The notes beneath the pieces were generated by a model. The model searched no databases. It was not told the DNA's origin and saw only the letters and a program-made list of their open reading frames with translations. Source: Actinomadura sp. NAK00032 (GTDB lineage: Bacteria; Actinomycetota; Actinomycetes; Streptosporangiales; Streptosporangiaceae). Taken from it: 64,000 bases of DNA. Shown piece by piece: positions 1 through 8,605 of the stretch. Where the stretch lies: the NCBI RefSeq assembly GCF_013364275.1, contig NZ_CP054932.1:8060001-8124000 (forward strand), given 5' to 3'. A program made the translations under genes and the position numbers. Every line of letters starts with the position of its first letter. The first letter of the stretch is position 1.

Positions 1-133
1 CGACCCGCGCCGATCGACTTCGCTAGAATCGGACAAAGAGCGACTTCTGCCTATTGAGGGCGAAGTTCGTGCATGTAAGGAGACTTGCCGCAGAAGGTGC
101 ATGCGGCGATATGTGCACGGAACGGCCGTCGGG

Positions 134-1789
134 TTATGCGATGCCGGAAAGCGCCCGCTTGGCGATGAGGGCCTCACGGTTGGCCCCATCCCGGCCTAGG
201 ACGTCCTCGAACACCGCGCGAGCGGCGCGCGTCCGCCCGGCCTGGCAGAGCGCCCGTCCGAGCGCGGTCTGGATGGAGAGCTCATGCGGCAGCCGGCCCG
301 CCGCCGCCCGGAGTTGCCGCACCGCCTGCCCCGGATCGTCCGCCAGCAGGATCCGGCCGATTCCGGTCAGCAGCCAGCCGACGGCGGCATTGTCCGGAAC
401 GGCTTCGAAGATCGCCGCGGCGTCCCGGTAGCGCGCCACCGCCGTCTCCGCGTCTCCGCACTCGTAGGCGATGTCACCGAGGAAGGTCGTGGTGGCCGCG
501 AGGCCCCGCAGATCGTCGTCCCCGTATCCCCGGACGACCGCCTCCGCGTGGCGCCGCGCGAGTTCGGGATCGCCATCGGCCAACGCCCGGCGCGCCTGGT
601 GCAGCCGTGCCGACGATCCTGGCCGGCGAATGGGGACCGGCCCAGCACCGAGTTGGCGGACTGGCTCGATCAGCCGCGGATGCAGGATCTCGTAGAACAG
701 GCCCCCGTCCCCGATCCGGGCCCGGATGAGGTGGGCGTCCTGGAGCGCGTGGACGACCGCCTTGGGCACGTCCTCGTACGCGCGGACGGCGGGCACTCCC
801 GCGCGCCCCTGCGGCCCGCCGAACACGGACCGGAACCAGGAGCAGAGGGCGGTCGCCAAGAGGCTGTGGTCGGCGGCGATCGTGGAGAGGCTGTGGGCGC
901 AGAAATCCTTGAGGGCGTTGTCCACCTCGATGCGAAGCCGGGCCGCGGAGATCTCCGACTCGCCGGACAGCCGCTCCCACAGCCGGCCGAACGCGAGTTG
1001 CAGCAACACCGGCTGTACGCGCGCGGTGGTCTGCACACCGTTCCCCGTCCGTACCGTCCGCAGTTCGCGGACCAGCGCCTCGGCGCCCGAAGCTGGACGC
1101 CCGGCGCGGTGAAGCGGCGCCTCGACGACCTCCCGCGCCGCTTTGGGCCTCAGCGGTTCGAGCGCGTACGCGGCGGGCGGCGCCTGGACGAGCCCGCCGG
1201 CCGGCTCCAGCGCCTCACCGAGCGCGTCATCGCGCACGACGAGCAGCAGGTGCAGTTCGGGTACCTCCTCCAGGGCCGTCGCCAGCTCGTCGAGAAAGCT
1301 CCGGCGATGCCGTTCGAACCGGTCGGATCCGCACAGCAGGACCTCGGCCCCGTCGATGGCCCCGAGCATCGGCGGCCGGTGATCGGCCCCGCCCGCACGC
1401 AGCCGCCTGCGCAGGAACGTGGCCAACGTCACCTCGGAGATGCGGACGGGCGACTCGCGCTCGTACCACGAGGCGAGCACGGCGAGCCGGAACGGATCGT
1501 GCTCGGCGAGCGCCGCCACGGGGAACGCCGGCCGGTACGCCATGTGCGCCACGGGAAGGACGTGCGCGCCCCCGGCCCGCAGCAAGGGGACGGTACCCGC
1601 GCGCAACAACGACGTCTTTCCCACGCCGGCGCTTCCGTGCAGCACCACAAGCCGATTCGTCAACCACAGATCGGCGAGTTCGCGGCTCTCCCGGTCCCTG
1701 CCGCGGAACAATTCCTGATCGGCCTCGTCAAGGGCGCGCAGGCCCACATACGGGCCCCGGGGGCCGAGCGGAGACTGCGCGATCATCAT
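134..1789 (-). CDS. nSTAND1-like P-loop NTPase with C-terminal TPR repeats
   Basis: The 551-residue protein opens with a PYVGLRAL...LFRGR segment followed by a Walker A motif GSAGVGKTS at residues 52-60, the arrangement of the nSTAND1 class of signal-transducing NTPases. The middle is Arg/Leu-rich and the last 150 residues or so form about four TPR-like helix pairs. No N-terminal enzymatic effector domain is visible. STAND proteins act as nucleotide-dependent switches in signalling or bacterial conflict systems; the role here is unknown. It lies downstream of and on the same strand as a small candidate RiPP precursor (141 bp gap), and a second STAND-TPR gene diverges from that precursor. Start: an ATG doublet at 1789 preceded by GGGA. 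The fold is well supported, the function is not. Confidence 0.8.
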   Translation of the reverse strand: MMIAQSPLGPRGPYVGLRALDEADQELFRGRDRESRELADLWLTNRLVVLHGSAGVGKTSLLRAGTVPLLRAGGAHVLPVAHMAYRPAFPVAALAEHDPFRLAVLASWYERESPVRISEVTLATFLRRRLRAGGADHRPPMLGAIDGAEVLLCGSDRFERHRRSFLDELATALEEVPELHLLLVVRDDALGEALEPAGGLVQAPPAAYALEPLRPKAAREVVEAPLHRAGRPASGAEALVRELRTVRTGNGVQTTARVQPVLLQLAFGRLWERLSGESEISAARLRIEVDNALKDFCAHSLSTIAADHSLLATALCSWFRSVFGGPQGRAGVPAVRAYEDVPKAVVHALQDAHLIRARIGDGGLFYEILHPRLIEPVRQLGAGPVPIRRPGSSARLHQARRALADGDPELARRHAEAVVRGYGDDDLRGLAATTTFLGDIAYECGDAETAVARYRDAAAIFEAVPDNAAVGWLLTGIGRILLADDPGQAVRQLRAAAGRLPHELSIQTALGRALCQAGRTRAARAVFEDVLGRDGANREALIAKRALSGIA

Positions 1790-1930
1790 TCCGTCCCAAG
1801 AACGGGCACCCGTTGGCAGATGACGCCGACCGGTTCACCCGAGCGTAGCGCACGCTCACTCGAAACGGCCGGGGAATGCGACAGCGGAACATCCGCTTCG
1901 AACAGCCGAAAGACGTGAACGGGTCGGCCG

Positions 1931-2149
1931 TTAATCGCTGCCGGCCAACGCGAGATCAGCCCCCGCGCCCCGCGTCCGACCGGGCGCGGAGGCCGAGACC
2001 ACGCCGCCGCCGCTGTTGTTGTCGAAAGAGCGGCCCAGCGTACCGCGCCTCGCCAACTCCATTCGCGTGCGCCGGAGCCCGGGACTCTGGGCGACCGCTG
2101 CTCCCGTCGGGACGTCCTCGCTGGACAGTAGGAAGGTGACCTTCAACAT
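1931..2149 (-). CDS. Candidate RiPP precursor peptide with SFDNN core motif
   Basis: This is a 72-residue small protein I call from context. The ATG at 2149 is preceded by GGGAGAGG three bases upstream, a good ribosome binding site; an upstream in-frame start at 2248 has none. Residues 1-40 look like a leader rich in Leu and Arg. Residues 41-45 read S-F-D-N-N followed by a Gly run. An aromatic-X-Asn triplet such as F-D-N is the type of three-residue motif that cyclophane-forming radical SAM enzymes crosslink (aryl carbon of residue 1 to the beta carbon of residue 3). The neighbouring FxsB-type maturase and FxsT-type protein make a modification substrate expected here. It does not end in FxSxx, so it is not a textbook FxsA. 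It could also be a chance frame. Confidence 0.45.
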   Translation of the reverse strand: MLKVTFLLSSEDVPTGAAVAQSPGLRRTRMELARRGTLGRSFDNNSGGGVVSASAPGRTRGAGADLALAGSD

Positions 2150-2318
2150 CGACCTCTCCCTGGATCTGGGCGGCACGGCGACTTCCGCGCTGATCGCGAC
2201 GAGTCGCCACCAGCATGATTTCAAACTGCGGGCGCCGGCGCCAGACACAATCTGTCACGCTGATTCGGTCCAGCAGTTGAGAAGGAGCGGGAACGACCGA
2301 AAACTGCCGAGCTCCTCA

Positions 2319-2332
2319 GTGTCATCTGACAC
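2319..2332. promoter_or_regulatory. Perfect inverted repeat in the fxsT/precursor divergent promoter region
   Basis: GTGTCATCTGACAC is a perfect 6+2+6 inverted repeat lying in the AT-richer gap between the divergent precursor (start 2149) and fxsT (start 2440). Its position upstream of a TATACT -10-like box suggests an operator for a dimeric regulator, but no regulator gene adjoins it. Operator function is inference. Confidence 0.35.
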
Positions 2333-2354
2333 ATATCTAAATCGGCGACATCAA

Positions 2355-2360
2355 TATACT
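2355..2360 (+). promoter_or_regulatory. -10-like element for fxsT
   Basis: TATACT matches five of six bases of the sigma-A -10 consensus in one of the few AT-rich stretches of the region. No convincing -35 box stands 16-18 bp upstream. Transcription would start near 2367, which leaves about 70 nt of leader before the preferred GTG start at 2440. Confidence 0.35.
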
Positions 2361-2439
2361 GTCCGAGTTGGCGCATTTGCTTGACTACGACGTGATACAG
2401 CTTGCTCCACAGGGGTTCAGCGTGACGCAAGGGGATCGA

Positions 2440-4959
2440 GTGATCAGTACCCAACCCGAGCCATCGCCAAGGATTCCCCAGGTCTGGGGCAAGGTCCCGC
2501 CCCGGAACAAGAACTTCACCGGCCGCACGGATCTGCTCGCCCGCCTGCGCGAAGGCATGGGCGGCCGGGCGACCGCGGTGCTGCCGCACGCGCTGCACGG
2601 CCTCGGCGGGGTGGGAAAGACGCACATGGCGGTGGAGTACGCCTATCGCTACCAGGCCGACTACGACCTGGTCTGGTGGATCCCGGCGGACCAGCCGGTC
2701 CTCGTGCGCTCCTCACTCGCGAGCCTGGCGCCGCGCCTCGGTCTCCCGTCGGCCTCGGTGAGCGGCGTCGAGGAGGCGGCCAACTCCGTGCTGGAGGCGC
2801 TGCGCCGGGGCGACCCCTACACCGACTGGCTGCTGATCTTCGACAACGCCGACGAGCCCGAGGAACTGACCGACATCCTTCCGCAGGGCCCCGGACACGT
2901 ACTGATCACGTCGCGCAACCACCGCTGGGCGGGCGTCGTCGACGCCGTCCCGATCGACGTGTTCACCCGTGCGGAGAGCGTGGAGTTCCTCACCAGCCGG
3001 GTGCAACGGGGGATCACCACCGAGGACGCGGACCGGCTCGCCGAGGAACTCGGCGACCTGCCGCTCGCCCTGGAGCAGGCGGGCGCGCTCCACGTCGAGA
3101 CCGGCATCGCGGTATCGGAGTACCTGCGGCTCCTGTCGGACCGCACCAGCCAGTTGCTGTCCCAGGGGAAGCCGAGCGAGTACCCCGCGTCGATGACGGC
3201 CGCCTGGGCGCTCTCCGTCGCCAGCCTGGAGGAGAAGCTGCCCGAGGCGCTGGTGCTCCTTCGGTACTGCGCGTTCTTCGGGCCGGAGCCGATCCCGCGC
3301 GACGCGTTCAGCAAGGTCGTCCCCGGGTTGAGCCCGGCGCTGTCGAACCTCATCGCCGACCCGATCCGGCTGGGCCGGGCCATCGGCGAACTCGGCCGGT
3401 TCGCCCTCGCCAGGCTGGACCTTCCCGCCCGGACGATCCAGGTGCACCGGCTGATCCAGGCCCTGGTCCGCGACGAGCTGGCTGAGGCGGAGCAGGAGCG
3501 GCTCCGCCATGAGGTGCACCTGCTGCTGGCGAACTACACTCCCGCGGACCCGGGCGACGCGGGCAACTGGGACACCTTTCTCAACGCTCTCGGGCACGTA
3601 GGACCGGCCCGTGTGGCGCAATGCCGGGCGCCGGTGGTCCGCGAACTCGCCCGCAACATGATCACCTTCCTGTACGCCTCGTCCGACTACCTGTCGGCGC
3701 AGTCGTTCGTGCAGTCGTTCATCGAGCAGTGGTCCGCGGCCTCCGGAGCCGACCACGAGGACGTCCTGGAACTGAAGGTGCAGCTCGGCAACCTCCTGCG
3801 CGAGCTCGGCCGGTACGACGACGCGGCCGCGCTGAACACGGAGACGTACCAGGCGGCGGAGAAGTCCCTCGGCCGGGACCACGGCACGACACTGCGCGCG
3901 CTGCGCGGGCGAGCCGCGGACCTCCGAGCGAGCGGCGACTTCCAGCCGGCGCACGAGATCGACGAGGAGGCGGCGCGCCGGTTCGAGGCGAAGCACGGCA
4001 AGCAGCACTGGGACACCTGGCGCGCCGTCAACAGCGTGGCGCTGGACCACGGCCTCAAGAGCGACTACGCCAACGCCAGGGCGCTCCTGGAGGAGGTGAT
4101 CCGCGACATCCGCGCGAGCGACCCGTCCCCCAACCCGGCCTCCTACCTCAACATCTACACGGGGCTGGCGCGGGCGGTCCGGCTCAGCGGCGACTTCTCC
4201 GAGGCGTGCGACCTCGGCGAGGACGCCTACGCCTACGGCGTCGAGCGGCTGGGCCCCGAACACGCGTGGACGCTGCGCACCGGCAAGGACCTGTCCATCG
4301 CCTGGCGCCGGGCGGGCGACTACGACCGCGCCCTCGAACTCGCCGAGGAGATCCACCAGCGGTACGTGCGCAGCTTCGGGCTCGACCATCCCGACACGCT
4401 GGCGGCCGCGATCTGCCTGGCGAACATCCGGCGCACGATCGGCCAGTTGCCGGAGGCGCTGGTGCTCGCGGACGACACCGTCCGCCGCTACCCGCGCGTC
4501 TACACCGTCGAGCACCCCTACTACCACGCCTGCGCCGGGAACCTGGCCATCCTGCGGCGGACCACCGGCGACCCCGGCGTCGCCAGGAAGACCAACGAGG
4601 AGTCGCTGAAGGGCCTGGAGCTGAAGCTCGGCCGCGACCACCACTACTCGCTCACGGTGGCCGTCAACCTGGCCAGCGACCTGGCCGACCTCGGCGAGGC
4701 CGAACCGGCGTACCGGCTGTGCTCCGGTACGCTGCGGCGGCTCCGGGCGCTGCTGGGCGACAACCACCCGACGACGCTGTCGGCGGCCGCGAACACCATC
4801 GCCAACCTGCGCGTCCTCGGCAGGGACGACGAGGCCGACGCGCTGTACCGCGACACCGAGGAGCGCTACCGCCGCACCCTGACGCTGGAGCATCCCGACG
4901 CCCAGGTCTTCCTGGAGGGGCGCCGGCTGGACGCCGACTTCGACCCGCCGCCGATCTAG
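2440..4959 (+). CDS. fxsT: FxsT-type NB-ARC/TPR protein of a radical SAM RiPP system
   Basis: From the preferred start this is 839 residues. The N-terminus has the VPPRNKNFTGR signature (residues 19-29) typical of FxSxx-COOH-system TPR proteins. A Walker A motif GLGGVGKT follows at 54-61 and a Walker B-like LLIFDN near residue 130, so the first 300 residues are an NB-ARC STAND ATPase. The C-terminal half is a series of TPR repeats with recurring GxDHPxTL-type turns. In this family the protein accompanies the radical SAM maturase FxsB; its biochemical job is not established. I chose GTG 2440 because AAGGGG lies 5 bases upstream; a TTG at 2368 would add 24 residues. Its 3' end overlaps the convergent radical SAM gene by 4 bases. 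Confidence 0.85.
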   Translation: MISTQPEPSPRIPQVWGKVPPRNKNFTGRTDLLARLREGMGGRATAVLPHALHGLGGVGKTHMAVEYAYRYQADYDLVWWIPADQPVLVRSSLASLAPRLGLPSASVSGVEEAANSVLEALRRGDPYTDWLLIFDNADEPEELTDILPQGPGHVLITSRNHRWAGVVDAVPIDVFTRAESVEFLTSRVQRGITTEDADRLAEELGDLPLALEQAGALHVETGIAVSEYLRLLSDRTSQLLSQGKPSEYPASMTAAWALSVASLEEKLPEALVLLRYCAFFGPEPIPRDAFSKVVPGLSPALSNLIADPIRLGRAIGELGRFALARLDLPARTIQVHRLIQALVRDELAEAEQERLRHEVHLLLANYTPADPGDAGNWDTFLNALGHVGPARVAQCRAPVVRELARNMITFLYASSDYLSAQSFVQSFIEQWSAASGADHEDVLELKVQLGNLLRELGRYDDAAALNTETYQAAEKSLGRDHGTTLRALRGRAADLRASGDFQPAHEIDEEAARRFEAKHGKQHWDTWRAVNSVALDHGLKSDYANARALLEEVIRDIRASDPSPNPASYLNIYTGLARAVRLSGDFSEACDLGEDAYAYGVERLGPEHAWTLRTGKDLSIAWRRAGDYDRALELAEEIHQRYVRSFGLDHPDTLAAAICLANIRRTIGQLPEALVLADDTVRRYPRVYTVEHPYYHACAGNLAILRRTTGDPGVARKTNEESLKGLELKLGRDHHYSLTVAVNLASDLADLGEAEPAYRLCSGTLRRLRALLGDNHPTTLSAAANTIANLRVLGRDDEADALYRDTEERYRRTLTLEHPDAQVFLEGRRLDADFDPPPI

Positions 4960-6179
4960 CCCGCGGCCACCGGCTCGGCGGCCAGTTCGCGGCCGACCAC
5001 GTCCCGGATGTGGGTGATCAGCTTGAACAGGTCCCGGCAGTAGACCGAGGGGTTGCGGAAGCCGGTTCCCGACCGGTACCGGTGCGGGTAGAGGCCGGCG
5101 CCGCAGACCTCGTGCGCCGGGCAGGCCAGGCACTGCGCCGACAGCGCGCCCTTGCCGATCTGCCGCGCGGCGACCGACGGCAGCGCCAGCACGGTGTCGA
5201 ACGGGTCGCGGGAGACGTGCAGCCGGGTGTGGGCGGCGCCCTCGTAGGCCGACTTCAGCGAGTCGACCTGCTCGATCTCGCCGTTGGTCTCCACCACGAC
5301 GACCGACACCGGGGACAGCCCGACCGCCTCGCTGCCCGACATCCGGCCGAACAGCAGCCGGATGATCTCGCTGAACAGCCGGATGCGCACGTCGGCGGCC
5401 TCCACGGCGTACCAGCGGTCGAAGATGGCGGTGAGCCAGTCCCCGTAGGGCGTCGACTCGTCCGGCGGGCGTCCCGGCGGGGGCGTGTCCCAGTTCCCGT
5501 GCGGGAGCAGGAAGTCCATCTCGGGCGGCGCGAAGTCGAGCAGGGACTCGTAGGTGGCGATCGGGTCGTTGCGCAGTTCGATGGTGCTCAGCAGCCCGCC
5601 GAACAGGTGCCGGTGCCGCGGCCCGGTGAGCCGTTCCAGCCCGGCCCGCACCGCCTGGTAGCTGCCGCGCCCGTCGGCCCGCCGCCGGTGCCGGTCGTGG
5701 CCCTCCTCGTCGCCGTCCACGCTGACGCCGACCATGACGCCGTACTCGGCGAACAGGTCAAGGAACACCTCGTCGAGCAGCACGCCGTTGGTCTGGACGC
5801 TGAAGTCGACGCGGACGTCCGGCCCGACGGCCGCGAGGACGGTCTCGATCGCATGGCGCAGATGCTGGGCGCCCGCCAGCAGGGGCTCACCGCCGTGCAG
5901 GACGACCTGGACCTCCGGTAACAGGTTCGTCCGGGCGTGCTCGGCGATGCGCTGCGCCGTCCACTCCAGGACCTGGCGCGACATGCGCCGCGGCTGCCGC
6001 CGCCAGCCCTGGTCGGCCATCTCGTACATGTAGCAGTAGTCGCAGGCGAGATTGCACCTGCTGTGCACCTTGAGGATGAAGTCGCGGATCGGCGTGGGCC
6101 GCCAACCGTCCTCAAGAAGGGCGCGGACGTCCAACGCGTCCGGCCACTCGATGCCGGGCTCGCCGCTGCGGACGCCCAC
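4956..6179 (-). CDS. fxsB: FxsB-family radical SAM/SPASM cyclophane-forming peptide maturase
   Basis: The 407-residue protein carries the radical SAM cluster motif CxxxCxxC at Cys42, Cys46 and Cys49, directly after FILKVHSR, and LHGGEPLL downstream, both typical of FxsB-type RiPP maturases. The C-terminal 60 residues contain a SPASM-like cysteine cluster (CLACPAHEVCGAG and a later Cys) for auxiliary iron-sulfur clusters. Enzymes of this family install carbon-carbon crosslinks between an aromatic side chain and a nearby residue in a precursor peptide. No HExxH domain is fused to it, unlike many FxsB relatives. Start is GTG with GGGGG about 9 bases upstream. The 71 bp upstream are AT-rich and probably hold its promoter. 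The family call is firm; the peptide substrate is inferred. Confidence 0.9.
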   Translation of the reverse strand: MGVRSGEPGIEWPDALDVRALLEDGWRPTPIRDFILKVHSRCNLACDYCYMYEMADQGWRRQPRRMSRQVLEWTAQRIAEHARTNLLPEVQVVLHGGEPLLAGAQHLRHAIETVLAAVGPDVRVDFSVQTNGVLLDEVFLDLFAEYGVMVGVSVDGDEEGHDRHRRRADGRGSYQAVRAGLERLTGPRHRHLFGGLLSTIELRNDPIATYESLLDFAPPEMDFLLPHGNWDTPPPGRPPDESTPYGDWLTAIFDRWYAVEAADVRIRLFSEIIRLLFGRMSGSEAVGLSPVSVVVVETNGEIEQVDSLKSAYEGAAHTRLHVSRDPFDTVLALPSVAARQIGKGALSAQCLACPAHEVCGAGLYPHRYRSGTGFRNPSVYCRDLFKLITHIRDVVGRELAAEPVAAG

Positions 6180-6250
6180 CTGCTGACCCCCAAGAGATCA
6201 AGACACGGCGCTGCGCTTGATGTTTTGTGCTGTATGTCTAGTTTGCAAGA

Positions 6251-6766
6251 TCAATAAACCTGCCGGGCCCAACGTTCGTGATCTCGCCACACCCCGCCGA
6301 TCTTGATGAACTCCGGCGAGAACCCCTCCTTGCGGAACCCGAGCCGCCGCACCAGCCGGATGGACGCGGTGTTACCGGGCTGGATGTCGGCCTCCACCCG
6401 GTGCAGTCCCAGCCCGCCGAAGGCGTAGTCGACGGCGAGCCCGACGCCCTCGGCCAGGTACCCCAGGCCCGCGTAGGGCAGGAAGGCCGCGTAGCCGAGC
6501 ATGCCCCGCTGGTAGCACTCGCGGACGATCCCGTTGATGTTCACGGTGCCGACTAGGTCCCCGCCTTCGCGCAGGCAGATCACCATCCCCACCGCGGTGA
6601 CGCCGTCGAACCGCCCGAGGTAGGTCGCGAACTCCTCCGGCGACGCGGGCAGGGCGACCCACGGCCGGTGGAAGTCGGCGCTCGCCTTCGCCAGCTCCAG
6701 GAACCGCGCCTCGTCGTCCGCCCGCACCCGCCGCACGAGCACCCGGGCGCCCACCCCCAACTCCAC
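6251..6766 (-). CDS. GNAT-family N-acetyltransferase (RimJ/RimL-like)
   Basis: This 171-residue protein matches the RimJ/RimL branch of GNAT acetyltransferases: an N-terminal VLVRRVRADDEARFLEL strand-helix, a GYAAFLPYAGLGYLAEG acetyl-CoA-binding region and a C-terminal VEADIQPGNTASIRLVRRLGF segment typical of the family. Such enzymes transfer an acetyl group from acetyl-CoA to an amine, often a protein N-terminus or a small molecule; the substrate cannot be read from the sequence. It lies 43 bp downstream of the DUF3140 gene and could be the last gene of the long operon. Start is GTG. Confidence 0.85.
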   Translation of the reverse strand: MELGVGARVLVRRVRADDEARFLELAKASADFHRPWVALPASPEEFATYLGRFDGVTAVGMVICLREGGDLVGTVNINGIVRECYQRGMLGYAAFLPYAGLGYLAEGVGLAVDYAFGGLGLHRVEADIQPGNTASIRLVRRLGFRKEGFSPEFIKIGGVWRDHERWARQVY

Positions 6767-6809
6767 GCCCGAAATCTACCTCCCGCCCCCGAAGCGCCCG
6801 CGCGAGCCC

Positions 6810-7142
6810 TCACTTGAGCGGGTCGTGGCCCCAGTTCATCAGCGAGTAGCGCCACGGGGTGCCGGCGACGTCGCCGGACGGGCGCTGGGCGAGGTGCCGG
6901 TGGACGTACCCCGTCACCTTGCGCATGTGCGCGTAGTCGTCCTCGGTCAGGTCCGACCTGCCGGTGCGCAGCAGCTCGACGATCCGGCGGCCGGACGCGT
7001 GGCCCGTCGACTCGCCGCCGCCGTCCTTCTGGCCGACCGACCGCGACTCCTCGGTCTCCAGCCAGCGCTCCAGCTCCTTCGGCGTCATGTTCACGGCCTC
7101 GCCGAACTCGGCCGCCGCCCTCTCGCGGTCATCACCGGTCAT
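6810..7142 (-). CDS. DUF3140 family small protein
   Basis: The 110-residue acidic and helical protein contains the conserved FGEAVNMTPKELERWLETEES and HMRKVTGYVHRHLAQRP blocks of DUF3140, a family of unknown function common in actinobacteria. The ATG at 7142 overlaps the TGA of the flavoprotein gene in an ATGA junction, so it is translationally coupled to it. A longer frame upstream is only a shadow of the flavoprotein gene. It is cytoplasmic, with no signal or membrane segment. Confidence 0.8.
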   Translation of the reverse strand: MTGDDRERAAAEFGEAVNMTPKELERWLETEESRSVGQKDGGGESTGHASGRRIVELLRTGRSDLTEDDYAHMRKVTGYVHRHLAQRPSGDVAGTPWRYSLMNWGHDPLK

Positions 7143-8605
7143 GCGCCGCCGGTACCCGCTGCCCGGCCGGATAGTCCCATCCTCGCGCGGCTCCCCGCCA
7201 GCGCCTCGCCGTAGAGGAGTCCGAAGGTCATCGCGGGGGTCGCCATCATCCCGCCGCAGAAGGACTTGCCCATGAGCTGGCCGGAGCCCAGCAGCTCGCC
7301 CGCGGCGCTGAGGTTCTCGAACGGCTCGCCCTCGGCGTCCAGGACCCGCAGGCCGGCGTCGACGGCGAGGCCGACGGTGCTCGTCACCGACGCGCCCTGG
7401 ACGCGGATCGCGTAGAACGGCCCCTCCTCCAGCCGGACGGGCCGGTGCCGCCGCCCGAACGGGTCGGGCCCGCCGGAGTCGAGCGCCGCGTTGTAGCCGG
7501 CGACGGTCTCGGCGAGCGCGCCGGCCGGAAGCCCCGTCTTCGCGGCGAGGTCCGCGAGCGTGGGGGCGGCGGTGAACATGGGGTGGACGCCGAACAGGTC
7601 CAGCAGCTCGGCGTTCGTCCGCCCGGTGATCATCGGTGGCGACTCCCGGAGGACCCGGGCGTCGAACACGACGTAGCGGCGCAGTTCGGGCTGCTCCAGC
7701 AGGGCGTGCTCGCGGGCGTCGACGCTCGGCTCGTCCTCGGCCACGAACCGGCGGCCCTCGGTGTTGACGTAGATCTCCCACGGCGCGCGGTCCTGCGGGT
7801 GGTGGACGTGGCGGAACTCCATCTTCGCGCCGAGCCCGAGGCGGTCCATCACCACGCCGAAGGAGCAGAGGTAGTTCTCGTGGCCGCGCAGCGCCGCCCC
7901 CGCCCGGCGGGCGGCCTCCAGCCCGCCGCCGGTGTTGTGCGGGTAGGAGTTGCCGCCGTAGGCCGGGTGCCCGCTCAGTTCGCGGAACAGGTCGGGGTTG
8001 GAGTTGTAGCCGCCGGTCGCCAGCAGGACCGACGTCGCCGGGTAGACGCGCTCCCCCTCGGGACCGGTCGCCGTCACGGCCGTCACCCGGCGGCCGGACA
8101 GGACGAGCCCGGTGAGCGCGGTGTCCAGCGACAGCGTGATGCGCCCCGCCTCGACCTGGGCGTCGAACGCCTTGCGCAGCACCCGCAGGATGGAGCGGCC
8201 GAACTCGGGGCCCCAGTAGTAGCGCGCCGCCGTGTACGGTTCGTGCGCGAACCCCTCGACGGGGTGGTCCGGCAGGAACTCCATGCCGTTCTCGGTCAGC
8301 CAGTCCAGCGTCCGGGCGGCGTTGTCGACGGCGAGCCGGACGAGTGCCGGGTCGGCGGTGTTCCGGCTGATGCGCATGATGTCGGCATAGTGCGCGTCCG
8401 GGGAGTCGGTGATGCCGCGGCGCCGCTGGAGCAGCGTCCCGGCGGCGCTGAGCTGCCCGGTCGCGACGTTCAGCGTGCCGCCCACCGCGCCGGCGGCGTC
8501 CAGGACGAGGACCGGTACCCCGCGCTCGGCGGCGGTGAGCGCGGCCATCATGCCGGCCGATCCCGCGCCGACGATGATCTCTGTCGGTGTCGGTGTCGGT
8601 GTCAC
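7139..8605 (-). CDS. FAD-binding oxidoreductase (fumarate reductase / 3-ketosteroid dehydrogenase-like)
   Basis: The 488-residue protein begins with a dinucleotide-binding GAGSAGMMAALTAAERG fold and continues with the FAD_binding_2 architecture seen in fumarate reductase flavoproteins and 3-ketosteroid dehydrogenases, including a VNTEGRRFVAED block and a C-terminal GQLMGKSFCGGMM segment that would close over the flavin. Such enzymes desaturate or reduce C-C bonds next to a carbonyl. It starts with GTG in a GTGA overlap with the upstream alpha/beta-hydrolase gene and is coupled to DUF3140 downstream. Its place in the IclR-type regulon suggests a catabolic step; the substrate is unknown. Confidence 0.85.
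   Translation of the reverse strand: MTPTPTPTEIIVGAGSAGMMAALTAAERGVPVLVLDAAGAVGGTLNVATGQLSAAGTLLQRRRGITDSPDAHYADIMRISRNTADPALVRLAVDNAARTLDWLTENGMEFLPDHPVEGFAHEPYTAARYYWGPEFGRSILRVLRKAFDAQVEAGRITLSLDTALTGLVLSGRRVTAVTATGPEGERVYPATSVLLATGGYNSNPDLFRELSGHPAYGGNSYPHNTGGGLEAARRAGAALRGHENYLCSFGVVMDRLGLGAKMEFRHVHHPQDRAPWEIYVNTEGRRFVAEDEPSVDAREHALLEQPELRRYVVFDARVLRESPPMITGRTNAELLDLFGVHPMFTAAPTLADLAAKTGLPAGALAETVAGYNAALDSGGPDPFGRRHRPVRLEEGPFYAIRVQGASVTSTVGLAVDAGLRVLDAEGEPFENLSAAGELLGSGQLMGKSFCGGMMATPAMTFGLLYGEALAGSRARMGLSGRAAGTGGA

Noticed and set aside
2016..2384. A 122-codon plus-strand frame before fxsT
   Set aside because: It has no ribosome binding site and no family similarity, and it overlaps the candidate precursor on the other strand and the fxsT promoter region.
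2713..5133. An 806-codon minus-strand frame
   Set aside because: It is antisense to fxsT and has Arg/Val/Gly-rich composition without recognisable domains.
6180..6250. A precursor peptide gene directly upstream of fxsB
   Set aside because: Only 71 bp separate fxsB from the acetyltransferase gene and no start plus reading frame with a precursor-like sequence fits there.
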